64,000 nt of DNA from LGRD01 sp031415135 (GTDB lineage: Bacteria; Pseudomonadota; Gammaproteobacteria; Burkholderiales; Burkholderiaceae_C), in NCBI GenBank assembly GCA_031415135.1, contig JANORB010000038.1, positions 1 to 64,000 of the forward strand, read 5' to 3'. Made by a program: the position numbers and the translations under genes. Below are positions 44,501 to 51,448 of the stretch, piece by piece. Positions within the stretch are counted from its first letter, which is position 1. The number at the start of each line of letters is the position of its first letter. Under the pieces are notes generated by a model, which saw nothing but the letters and a program-made list of their open reading frames with translations, had not been told where the DNA came from and ran no database searches.

Positions 44501-45727
44501 CGGACGACGGGGGATCTGATTGCCGCGAGATGCTGGGCGCGTCAAATCCGCGTTGCTGAGCAATTTCGGCAGCATCTTGTCGGCTGGCTTGATTCAATGC
44601 GGCGAATTGGGCAGGGGACCGGACGAAACGCAGATCACTACCGCATGCAGGCACGCGAACAACTCAAACAGGGTCAGCGCGCAGTACCGGTCTGGATCAT
44701 GCCGTTGGCAGAAGTGTTTCGCAGCCTGACCGTGCAGGACGGGCGCTTTGACGTTGTCATCGTGGACGAAGCAAGCCAAGCTGGGATTGGAGGCTTGCTC
44801 GCGGCCTATCTCGGTCGCAAGGTCGTTGTTGTGGGGGATCACGAGCAGGTCAGTCCAGATGCGGTCGGCGATGATTCTGCCGTGGCGCAGGCGCTGCAGC
44901 GGCAGTTTCTCGAGGGCTTTCCCAGCGCAGCACTCTACGACGGCAAGCTTTCGCTGTATGACCTGGGTCGCCAGACGGCGTCTGGCATGTTGAGCTTGAG
45001 TGAACACTTCCGCTGCGTTCCCGCAATCATCGGTTTCAGCAATCGACTCAGCTATGACGGGAAGATCCGCCCTTTGCGCGATTCGAGTTCATCCCCTTTG
45101 CGCCCTGTAGTCCCCCATCGTGTTCGGGGCCGACGTGACGGGCGGCAGAAGATCAATCATGAGGAGGCGCACGAGATCGTTTCGCTTGTCGGGGCGATGT
45201 GCGAGATGGACGCATACGCAGCGCGCAGCATTGGTGTCGTCTCGCTACTGGGTGATGACCAGGCGAAGCTTGTCGAGACGCTGTTGAGGCGGCACGTTGC
45301 GGCCAAGGAGATCGAGGCACGCAAGATCATCTGTGGAAACGCCGCCCAGTTCCAGGGCGACGAGAGAGAGGTCATGTTGCTCTCGATGGTGGACAGCAAC
45401 GAAGGTGACGGTCCGATGCGCAAGGTCGGTGATGGTGCGAATGAACTCTACAAGAAGCGCTACAACGTGGCGGCCAGCCGAGCGCAAGACCAGATGTGGG
45501 TCGTTCATTCAATGGACTACAACACTGACCTGAAACCCGACGATCTTCGGCGCGAGTTGCTCGAGTACGTACACGTCGACGCGCAAAGCCAAGAGGCGAA
45601 CGCATCCCCGCAGCGCACTGAGAGGCTGAGAGTCTTTCAATCATGCCCGCTCATCACACCAGAAGACGCCCGCTCGTCGTTGCAAATGCTCGCCATAGCC
45701 CGAGCTATGCCTGCGCTTTGCGCCTAG
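41558..45727 (+). CDS. Large SF1 helicase (UPF1/DNA2-like AAA_11/AAA_12), C-terminus cut off by insertion
   Basis: The present frame encodes 1389 residues and ends at a TAG inside a transposon-like insertion. The N-terminal 370 residues are unrecognised. Walker A GPPGTGKTHT begins near residue 375, and the DEAD-like Walker B is DEAS at 1070-1073 in VVIVDEASQAGIGG. Between them is a roughly 700-residue insert with coiled-coil and basic segments. After the DEAS box come QVSPDA and LSEHFRC, then YNVAASRAQDQMWVVHS, the final SF1 motif. The ATG at 41558 has AAGGGG just upstream; the frame opens at a TTG at 41459. Codon use and GC are unlike the neighbours. Intact homologues of this architecture end in a MTES_1575-like endonuclease domain, which is found downstream in the same frame. 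Confidence 0.85.
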   Translation: MGDARAAQPAEDARQKVERLFQFIRAFTNFRHPLRRQLSDQPAAKLQIAFDALPATSEWIESWSGPEDDRRWLLRVRLCPPDPCPLPPQQIKDWLFPGWEKHIETARHAEEKTFRGADGQTVIERFSDSTTRPAVWLDWSAQRETWSRVQKRHDPVRMLFANLQAIRAELQKQSEQVELVLGVGHLRHHSDGQQYDHPLVLKPMGIEFDGQTNCFTLTETDRATEIYAEPLAELMVDLTPSGSWRESLQGLHPLDSQAGVIVKSMGDWLRSQPGFATAQLPLAPVIFLRDRGGWPARAASAVLEDLATRPIDDLPPYLLRLVGLAPAETDDDSQLHAVDFVANESPDILFALPANLEQLQLAMQIERKDVVLVQGPPGTGKTHTIANLLGHLLSQGKRVLVTSHSSKSLRVLRDKVPENIQSLCVSVLDDASRSRRELEQAVQSIAKRMQEGNSSLSHTVDRLERERAVLLESIQRARADQRLCVRREYDPIVIAGSSIEPSRAAREVRDGARDHAWIPGPLREGELGKACPISPGDVQSLYLSQGRISAADETQLDAGLPTPGWLPSPMAWRQLMDQLGALDAEAQQIESPIWLGVNTPVEKLTSHLSVASAAQDTLKRITKPGPWLMALVEAGADADCLPHEWQELRDFAARVQTFYSNAQGALLEHGPEVPEPLCIEDTVQHLRDISAHVAQGRGLKVYQWPMKALARGHWKKLLGHVRCNGEVPWQEKQFDALIRHVELHRARARLRRRWKRQVQALGGPPLPDACPEKTAIDWLPYVLASLGWFSRYWRPVTEAAGAYGKTWAEIESRSPPQAGQHPRIARARILLDQHLVPEWKAQLARRGAETIRVEIAQWRVRLNREVPQAASLGVVAGIDQSMSTVDSAAYSSAFAELERLRLLEPEHQRRDASLKQLARGASEWHRMLTDRAPGHDAPLSPGLDLAAAWRWRQLSDELVQRSTLDAEHVAERLRQLTAALQRTTGDLIAARCWARQIRVAEQFRQHLVGWLDSMRRIGQGTGRNADHYRMQAREQLKQGQRAVPVWIMPLAEVFRSLTVQDGRFDVVIVDEASQAGIGGLLAAYLGRKVVVVGDHEQVSPDAVGDDSAVAQALQRQFLEGFPSAALYDGKLSLYDLGRQTASGMLSLSEHFRCVPAIIGFSNRLSYDGKIRPLRDSSSSPLRPVVPHRVRGRRDGRQKINHEEAHEIVSLVGAMCEMDAYAARSIGVVSLLGDDQAKLVETLLRRHVAAKEIEARKIICGNAAQFQGDEREVMLLSMVDSNEGDGPMRKVGDGANELYKKRYNVAASRAQDQMWVVHSMDYNTDLKPDDLRRELLEYVHVDAQSQEANASPQRTERLRVFQSCPLITPEDARSSLQMLAIARAMPALCA

Positions 45728-45784
45728 ATCGGCCGCCTTCTGGCGCGCTGCTCGGACACGCTCGAAAAACTCTCAGCCTCTGAG
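45618..45784. mobile_element. 157-bp MITE-like insertion with terminal inverted repeats and 5-bp target duplication
   Basis: The element is 45623-45779. Its left end reads AGGCTGAGAGTCTTTC and the right end, GAAAAACTCTCAGCCT, is its inverse with one mismatch in 16. Both sides carry CTGAG (45618-45622 and 45780-45784), a 5-bp target duplication. Inside is a hairpin CATAGC-CCGA-GCTATG (45694-45709) flanked by GCAAA and TTTGC. It has no transposase, so it must be mobilised in trans. Its frame-of-host reading has a single stop, TAG at 45725-45727. Removing 162 bases (element plus one target copy) restores the host frame. Confidence 0.85.
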
Positions 45785-46207
45785 TCCGAGTTTGAAAGAC
45801 TTGTATTGAAAGCGCTCCAGGCGCGTGGCTACTCGGTTCGGACTCAATACCCTGTGGGCCACTATCGGATAGACATGGTCGTGGAGCGCGATGGTCGAAA
45901 ACTTGCCGTTGAATGCGATGGCGAACGCTGGCACTCCGGCGCTGAGAAGATTGCGGAGGACATGGCCCGCCAATCTGTTCTGGAAAGGCTCGGATGGCGG
46001 TTTCACCGAATTCGCGGGAGCCAATTCTTTCGAGACCCCGATCAGACCTTGGCAGCCCTCTGGGAGCGGCTTGCGCAGCGAGAGATTCAACCAGCGGGAG
46101 TGACTGTTGCCGCTCCACCCGGCGATGACATTCACGAGTTGCTGCTGCGGATAGCGTCGAATCTGCGCGATTCTTGGTTTCCAGTGCCCTCAACGCCTGA
46201 CGCGTAG
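45785..46207 (+). pseudogene. C-terminal nuclease domain (REase MTES_1575/DUF559-like) severed from the helicase
   Basis: From 45785 the frame, in phase with the helicase at 41558, encodes SEFERLVLKALQARGYSV, then QYPVGHYRIDMVVERDG, KLAVECDGERWH and LERLGWRFHRIRGSQFFRDP. This is the Vsr-like restriction-endonuclease fold that ends many large bacterial helicases; the acidic pair in IDMVV and VECDG are probable metal ligands. There is no ribosome site of its own; the first in-frame ATG is at 45806 (MKALQARGYSV), inside the domain. It is best read as the remnant C-terminus of the helicase, unless the internal start is used. Confidence 0.8.
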
Positions 46208-46213
46208 CGAAGG

Positions 46214-46230
46214 GGTAGTAGCGCACTACC
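46214..46230. other. Hairpin at the junction of nuclease and ParE-like genes
   Basis: GGTAGT (46214-46219), loop AGCGC, ACTACC (46225-46230) forms a perfect 6-bp stem between two convergent genes and overlaps the stop codon of the toxin gene. No T-tract follows. It may act as a weak bidirectional terminator. Confidence 0.35.
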
Positions 46231-46498
46231 GCCGCTTCTGCGCCGCGTGCCACACTTGGAGTATCTGAACCTGATCGCTCCGCACACGATAGGTCAGCAG
46301 GTAGTTCCGGTGCACAACCAGTTCACGCGTGTCCTGGTACCCACCGATGCGGCCGATGAGCGGAAACCGCTCGAGGTTCATCGCCTTGGTGCTGATGTCT
46401 TCCACCAGGCGGCTGGCGGCCGAGGGATTGTCGGCGGCAATGTAGTCGGCGACGCGGCGAAGGTCGCTCAGCGCGCGCCGCGTCCACGCCAGCTTCAT
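46226..46498 (-). CDS. parE: ParE/RelE-family toxin
   Basis: A 90-aa toxin of the RelE/ParE superfamily. It starts KLAWTRRALSDLRRVADYIAADNP and continues with FPLIGRIGGYQDTRELVVHRNYLLTYRV, the standard ParE wording, ending VQILQVWHAAQKR. ParE members poison DNA gyrase; RelE members cleave mRNA on ribosomes. The Arg/His/Tyr pattern here fits ParE better. Its ATG overlaps the antitoxin stop (46495-46498). Confidence 0.88.
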   Translation of the reverse strand: MKLAWTRRALSDLRRVADYIAADNPSAASRLVEDISTKAMNLERFPLIGRIGGYQDTRELVVHRNYLLTYRVRSDQVQILQVWHAAQKRR

Positions 46499-46806
46499 TT
46501 TGCCTTTGATCGGGGCGCCTGACGAACGCGTGCGGCTGCCTTGGGTTCAGGCCGCCGGCCGGCGGCGTATTGAGCGAACAAGGCCGCCGCTTCGGCATCG
46601 CTGGCGAAATCGCCCCGGTCCGCCGCCGCGACGGCTTCCTTGAGGTCTTCGATCTGAGGAATGCGCCAAGCCAGGTATTCGGTCAGCGCCTCCATGGCCA
46701 CATACGATTTGGTGCGCCCGGTCAACTGGGCATAGCTCTCCATCTGGTCTTTGAGCCCTGCGGGCAGGCGGACGCTGACCTGACTGTCTTTGACCGTCGT
46801 TGGCAT
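46495..46806 (-). CDS. Ribbon-helix-helix antitoxin of the ParE-like toxin
   Basis: A 103-aa protein. The N-terminal ribbon-helix-helix reads SQVSVRLPAGLKDQMESYAQ with TGRTKSYVAMEAL, a CopG/RHH DNA-binding fold; the basic C-terminal tail probably wraps the toxin. The ATG at 46806 has GGAG nine bases upstream, which favours it over the ATG at 46815. It is the first gene of the pair and is divergent from the MFS gene at 46903. Confidence 0.85.
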   Translation of the reverse strand: MPTTVKDSQVSVRLPAGLKDQMESYAQLTGRTKSYVAMEALTEYLAWRIPQIEDLKEAVAAADRGDFASDAEAAALFAQYAAGRRPEPKAAARVRQAPRSKAK

Positions 46807-46827
46807 GGCCAGCATCTCCGTGTATTG

Positions 46828-46842
46828 CAATGCCTTGCATTG
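46828..46842 (-). promoter_or_regulatory. Palindrome upstream of the ParDE-like operon
   Basis: CAATGC-CTT-GCATTG is a perfect 6-bp inverted repeat 22 bases upstream of the antitoxin ATG. It overlaps TACAAT on the minus strand, a good -10 element. This is the expected position for autorepression by an RHH antitoxin. Confidence 0.5.
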
Positions 46843-46902
46843 TAGTGCGCATGGTGCCCGTGCGGCTGACCCCGCACAATTGCGGCCCATTCCATAACCC
46901 TT

Positions 46903-48327
46903 GTGACCCAACCTTCCCTCCACTCCCTGGCCGCGCTGCAGCAGCGCTTCGGCCCGCGCTACCGCTGGCGCGTGCTGCTCACGGTGATGATCGGCACGAT
47001 GGCGGCCATCATGGCCTCGACCATCATCAACGTGGCGGTGCCCGACATGAGCCGCGTCTTCGGCCTCGGGCAGGAACGCGCGCAGTGGCTGTCGGCCGGG
47101 TTCATGGCGGCGATGACACTGTCGATGCTGACCACGCCGTGGCTGCTGGAGCGCTACGGCTACCGCCGCACCTACGCTGGCGCGGTGCTGCTGCTGATGG
47201 CGGGTGGCGTGGCCGGGGGCTTGAGCGGCTGGTTCGAGCTGGTGCTGGCGATGCGCGTGGCCGAGGGGCTGGCCGCGGGTGTGCTGCAGCCGATCCCGGC
47301 CATCATCATCCTGCGCGCTTTCGAGCCCGGCGAGCAGGGGCGGGCGATGGGCATCTTCGGTTTCGGCGTGGTGCTGGCGCCGGCGCTTGGGCCCAGCGTG
47401 GGCGGCGTGCTGGTTGAATGGTTCGGCTGGCGCTCGATCTTCTTCGTCGTGGTGCCGTTCTGCGTCGCGGCGCTGGCGCTGGCCATGCGCTACCTGCCGG
47501 TGACCGCGCCCGGCGGCGTGGCGGCCAACCGCCACGGCGCGCGGCTCGACGTCCGGGGGCTGACGCTGATCGCCGTGGCGGTGCTGTGCACGCTCAATGG
47601 ACTGGTCAGCCTGCATGCCGACACGCGCGGCCTGGCGCTGGGCCTGCTGGCGGTGGGCGCACTGGCCACCGGCCTGTTCATCGCCCACCAGCGCCGCGCG
47701 CCGCAGCCCTTGATGCGCCTCGAACTGTTCGGTCACCGCGCGTTCGCGATGGGCGGCTGCGTGGCCTTCATCTACGGCATGGCGCTGTTCGGCTCGACCT
47801 ACCTGGTGCCGGTGTTCATGCAACTGGCGCTGAAGCTGCCCCCTTCACAGGCCGGCGCGGTGCTGTTGCCGGCCGGGGTGGTGCTGGCCTTGACCATTCC
47901 GCTGGCCGGGCGCCTGGCCGACAGCCTCGCGGTCAGCCGGCTGGTGGCCAGTGGGCTGCTGCTGCTGGCCGCATCGTTCGTGTTGATGCTTCTGGTGGGG
48001 GCGAGCACGGCGCTGTGGGTGATCACGCTGTTCGCCATCGTCGGGCGCGTCGGGCTCGGCCTGGTGCTGCCCTCGCTGAACCTGGGGGCCATGCGCGGCC
48101 TGCCGGTCGGGCTGATCGCGCACGGCTCCAGCAGCATCAATTTCCTGCGCCAGCTCGGTGGTGCGGTGGGCGTGAGCCTGGTCGGCATCGTGCTGGAGTG
48201 GCGGCTGCAAGTTTTGCCGACGGACCCGCTGCGCGCATTTCACGAAACCTTTCTGTTGCTCGGCGCGATCACGGCCTGCGCGGTGGTGGCCGCGTGGCGC
48301 ATGGCGCCTGCGCCCCCGGTGGCATGA
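46903..48327 (+). CDS. MFS transporter, DHA2 (EmrB/QacA-like) family
   Basis: A 474-aa transporter with about fourteen hydrophobic segments. It starts at a GTG; the first segment (LLTVMIGTMAAIMASTIINVAVPDM) has the DHA2 family motif. ERYGYRRTYAGAVLLL is the loop 2-3 signature, and GFGVVLAPALGPSVGGVL is antiporter motif C, typical of drug:proton exporters. Substrate is unknown; an EmrA-type partner gene is not adjacent. It is divergent from the ParDE-like operon. Confidence 0.88.
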   Translation: MTQPSLHSLAALQQRFGPRYRWRVLLTVMIGTMAAIMASTIINVAVPDMSRVFGLGQERAQWLSAGFMAAMTLSMLTTPWLLERYGYRRTYAGAVLLLMAGGVAGGLSGWFELVLAMRVAEGLAAGVLQPIPAIIILRAFEPGEQGRAMGIFGFGVVLAPALGPSVGGVLVEWFGWRSIFFVVVPFCVAALALAMRYLPVTAPGGVAANRHGARLDVRGLTLIAVAVLCTLNGLVSLHADTRGLALGLLAVGALATGLFIAHQRRAPQPLMRLELFGHRAFAMGGCVAFIYGMALFGSTYLVPVFMQLALKLPPSQAGAVLLPAGVVLALTIPLAGRLADSLAVSRLVASGLLLLAASFVLMLLVGASTALWVITLFAIVGRVGLGLVLPSLNLGAMRGLPVGLIAHGSSSINFLRQLGGAVGVSLVGIVLEWRLQVLPTDPLRAFHETFLLLGAITACAVVAAWRMAPAPPVA

Positions 48328-48366
48328 CCTGGCGCACCTAAAATCCGCCCAGACTCCTGAGATCCC

Positions 48367-49602
48367 ATGAACCTCGGCATTGAACTCCTTCCCACCGAAT
48401 GTGATGTGCTGGTCATCGGCGCCGGCCCGGCCGGCAGCGCCGCGGCGTTGACGCTGGCCCGCGCCGGCCTGCACGTGGTGCTGGTCGATCAGCACGCGTT
48501 TCCGCGCGACAAGGTGTGTGGTGACGGGCTGATTCCCGACGCCCACAACGCCTTGCGCAAACTCGGCGTGCTCGACGCGGTGCTTGCGCAGGCCCAGTCG
48601 AGTAGCCACGTGGGCTGCATCGGGCCGCGCGGCGGGCGGGTCGACGTGCCCGGCGTGCTGGCGGTGCTGCCGCGCAAGCAGCTGGACGACATCCTGTGCC
48701 GCGCCGCGGTGGCGGCCGGCGCGCGCATGTTCGCGCCAGTGCGCTTCACCGCGCCGATCGAAGCGGGCGGCAGCGTCGTCGGCGCCACGCTGCACCATGG
48801 CGACAGCACCCGCCAGGTGCGCGCGCGCTGGGTGCTGCTGGCCACCGGCGCGGTGCCGCAGGGCTTGCTGGCCGCCGGCATGTCCGAGCGCCACACACCC
48901 AGCGGCGTGGCCTTGCGCGGCTACGTGAAGAACGCTGCGATGGTCGGCCGGATCGACAAGCTCGAAATCGTCTGGCACCGCGCGTTGACCCCCGGCTACG
49001 GCTGGATCTTTCCGTGCCGCGATGGGGTCTTCAACATCGGCGTGGGCATTGCCGACAGCCACGACCGGCAGCGCGACGGCAAGCTCACCAAGCGCGAGCT
49101 GAACCTGCGCCAGGTGATGGACGACTTCACCCGCATCTACGCGCCGGCGCGCGAGCTGATGCAAGGCGGCACCCTGCTCGGGCCGATGAAGGGCGCGCCG
49201 TTGCGCTGCACGCTCGAAGGCGCGCGCTTCACCCGGCCGGGGCTGATGGTCATCGGCGAGGCCGCCGGCAGCACCTACTCGTTCACCGGCGAGGGCATCG
49301 GCAAGGCCATGGAGACCGGCATCCATGCCGCCGAATCGCTGCTCGCCGGGCGCGCGCAGGGCGCGAGCGATGCGCAAGTGCGGGCCGCCTTCGAGGCCCA
49401 CCTGGTGGCGCTCAAGCCGCGCTTCGACCTGTACAAGCGCGCCAACTTCGTCAACCGCCATCCGTGGCTGGCCGACCTGCTGATCTGGCGCGCGCGCAAG
49501 AGCGCGCCGCTGGTGCGGCGCATGAGCGGCGTGCTCAACGAAACCAGCAACCCGGGCCACCTGGTGACGGTCAAGGGCCTGGTGCGGCTGTTCACCGAAT
49601 AG
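48367..49602 (+). CDS. FAD-dependent oxidoreductase, geranylgeranyl reductase-like
   Basis: A 411-aa flavoprotein. The N-terminal FAD-binding motif VIGAGPAGSAAALTLARAG is at about residues 17-35, followed by FPRDKVCGDGLIPDA, the geranylgeranyl reductase-family motif. Further features are GWIFPCRDGVFNIGVGIAD and VIGEAAGSTYSFTGEGIGKAME, the second FAD motif. These enzymes reduce isoprenoid double bonds or hydroxylate/halogenate small molecules; no chlorophyll genes are near, so the substrate is open. The ATG is at 48367. It is 9 bases ahead of the glutamine amidotransferase gene. Confidence 0.87.
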   Translation: MNLGIELLPTECDVLVIGAGPAGSAAALTLARAGLHVVLVDQHAFPRDKVCGDGLIPDAHNALRKLGVLDAVLAQAQSSSHVGCIGPRGGRVDVPGVLAVLPRKQLDDILCRAAVAAGARMFAPVRFTAPIEAGGSVVGATLHHGDSTRQVRARWVLLATGAVPQGLLAAGMSERHTPSGVALRGYVKNAAMVGRIDKLEIVWHRALTPGYGWIFPCRDGVFNIGVGIADSHDRQRDGKLTKRELNLRQVMDDFTRIYAPARELMQGGTLLGPMKGAPLRCTLEGARFTRPGLMVIGEAAGSTYSFTGEGIGKAMETGIHAAESLLAGRAQGASDAQVRAAFEAHLVALKPRFDLYKRANFVNRHPWLADLLIWRARKSAPLVRRMSGVLNETSNPGHLVTVKGLVRLFTE

Positions 49603-49611
49603 GGCGCCCCG

Positions 49612-50373
49612 ATGTGCCAGTTGCTCGGCCTGAACGCCAACACGCCGACCGACATGGTGTTCAGCTTCACCGGCTTTGCCACCCGCGCCGACGAACACAA
49701 GGACGGCTTCGGCATTGCCTTCTTCGAAGGCGCCGGCGCGCGCCTGTTCGTCGACGCCCAGAGCGCGCGCAGCTCGCCGGTGGCCGAGATGGTGCGGCGC
49801 TACCCCATCAAGAGCGAAAACATCATCGCCCACATCCGCAAGGCCACGCAGGGCCGGGTGGCGCTGGAAAACACCCACCCCTTCATGCGCGAGCTGTGGG
49901 GCCGCTACTGGGTGTTTGCGCACAACGGCGACCTGAAGGATTTCAACCCGCGCCTGCACGGGGCGTTCAGGCCGGTGGGTGGCACCGACAGCGAGCGTGC
50001 GTTCTGCTGGCTGATGCAGGAGCTGGCCAAGGCGCACGCCAGCGTGCCGTCGATTGCCGAGCTGACCGCCACCTTGCGCGAGCTGGCGCCGCAAGCCGCG
50101 CGCCACGGCACGTTCAACGTCATGCTCAGCAACGGCCAGGCGCTGTGGGCGTTTTGTTCGACGGCGCTGCACTCGCTGGTGAGGTGCGCGCCGTTCGGCC
50201 ACGCGCAGCTGCGGGACGACGACATCAGCGTCGACTTCGCCGACTCGACCACACCCGCCGACCGGGTCGCCGTGGTCGTCACCGAGCCGCTCACGCACAA
50301 CGAGGACTGGCAGGCGTTTGCGCCGGGGGAGTTGCGGGTGTTCGTCGGCGGCGCGCCGGTTGTGTGCACCTGA
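49612..50373 (+). CDS. Class II glutamine amidotransferase (YafJ-like)
   Basis: A 253-aa Ntn-type amidotransferase. The catalytic cysteine is Cys2 (MCQLLGLNANTP), exposed after removal of Met1. The glutamine-binding pattern HIRKATQG and the oxyanion residues in FAHNGDLKDF follow; DGFGIAFFEG is the loop typical of the YafJ/GATase_4 class. There is no synthase domain, so it needs a partner or works as a plain glutaminase-like enzyme. It is 9 bases after the flavoprotein gene, and the two may act on the same product (inference). Confidence 0.88.
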   Translation: MCQLLGLNANTPTDMVFSFTGFATRADEHKDGFGIAFFEGAGARLFVDAQSARSSPVAEMVRRYPIKSENIIAHIRKATQGRVALENTHPFMRELWGRYWVFAHNGDLKDFNPRLHGAFRPVGGTDSERAFCWLMQELAKAHASVPSIAELTATLRELAPQAARHGTFNVMLSNGQALWAFCSTALHSLVRCAPFGHAQLRDDDISVDFADSTTPADRVAVVVTEPLTHNEDWQAFAPGELRVFVGGAPVVCT

Positions 50374-50523
50374 CCGAGTACGCATGCATTGGCGGTCATG
50401 CGCCGCGCCCCCTGCTACATTGGCGGATTCTTTTTCGCGCCCTTGTTTCTGGCTGAAGCTTTGGGCGCCTTGCTTTGCGTTCCAGCCACCAGGCCGCACC
50501 GCACTGGGAGTGGGGGGAGAAAA

Positions 50524-51321
50524 ATGAAGTCCCAAGCACAGAGGGTCTCGTGGGAGCTGATCCAACGATTGGCCGCACATGCCGCTGCGAGCCTTCAGTC
50601 CTTCCCGGCCTTTGCGGGCATGGCGAGCGTTCAACCGCCTCCTAACGGCGTCAGCGCGATTGCCAGCAAGGGCGGCTCGGCAGCGCTCGGATCGACTGGC
50701 GGCCTGACCCTGATCAAGAATGCCGCCGCCTTCTCGATTCCCTCGTTCGAAACCGAGAATTCGGTGGTCCAGCAGGGCGGCGCCGTGGCTCACTATGCTC
50801 ACGTGCGAAGAACAACTTCGAGCGACGCGACGCATGAGTGTTACTACCCTGGCCCGGGTGATCACGTCCGACCCGGGATGACACAGCGGATCGACGGTCA
50901 GCTGTACACCCACTACTTTCGAATCAGTCATCAGGTCTCGGAACTCATTCGGCGGGGCGAGGAGGAGCATCTCGCGGACGCACAACGGGCCTACGAACTC
51001 GTGTACGAGCTCATCGCGGACACCATCAATTCAATGGCCACCGAGCGTTTCGGGCCGGCCCACAGCCCTGCGGAGGCGAATCGACTCGCAGAGGCAGAGC
51101 TTGCAAGAAGGCTTCCAAGACAATTGGGAACGGACCCTCGGAACTGGGTCGCGGTGCTCAACCGGTTGCTGCTCCAGACCCAGGAGCGCGACCGCAGGAA
51201 ATGGCATGCGATCACCAACGACCCGCCTCTGACCCTGGGAGACAGGATCATTCATCCGGTCGTCAGGGCGGCAAGCACGCGCATTGGGGACGTGCCCTCC
51301 AGCCAGGTGGTGGGGTACTGA
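50524..51321 (+). CDS. Hypothetical protein, orphan
   Basis: A 265-aa protein I do not recognise. No signal peptide or membrane segment is clear in it. The N-terminal 120 residues are low in charge and may be disordered; the rest is helical, with ISHQVSELIRRGEEEHLADA, a cluster of Glu and His that resembles a metal site, and YELVYELIADTINSMA. The ATG at 50524 has GGGGGAG six to twelve bases upstream. Base use is less GC-biased than in its neighbours, which hints at transfer. It stands alone between the amidotransferase and carboxypeptidase genes. Confidence 0.6.
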   Translation: MKSQAQRVSWELIQRLAAHAAASLQSFPAFAGMASVQPPPNGVSAIASKGGSAALGSTGGLTLIKNAAAFSIPSFETENSVVQQGGAVAHYAHVRRTTSSDATHECYYPGPGDHVRPGMTQRIDGQLYTHYFRISHQVSELIRRGEEEHLADAQRAYELVYELIADTINSMATERFGPAHSPAEANRLAEAELARRLPRQLGTDPRNWVAVLNRLLLQTQERDRRKWHAITNDPPLTLGDRIIHPVVRAASTRIGDVPSSQVVGY

Positions 51322-51448
51322 CTCCCGTGTGGGCGCTGCGAAAAAGTCGATGCGTCTCGATGGTTCCACGCCCGCCCGGCCAGGCTGCCGGCTTGCCCGA
51401 TGACACACTCGACACACTCGCCGGCTTGCCCCGGATCAATCCATCCTC

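Noticed and set aside
45790..45800. TTGAAAGACT in the host flank, complementary to part of the left end of the inserted element, as the true end of a larger element
   Set aside because: These bases encode the conserved FER of the nuclease domain, and the CTGAG duplication fixes the element end at 45779.
47845..50985. 1046-codon open frame on the minus strand over the MFS, flavoprotein and amidotransferase genes
   Set aside because: Antisense shadow of three clear coding genes; no recognisable domain in its product.
51404..51424. Tandem GACACACTC repeat upstream of the carboxypeptidase
   Set aside because: Only two 9-base units; chance or slippage is enough and there is no link to a regulator.
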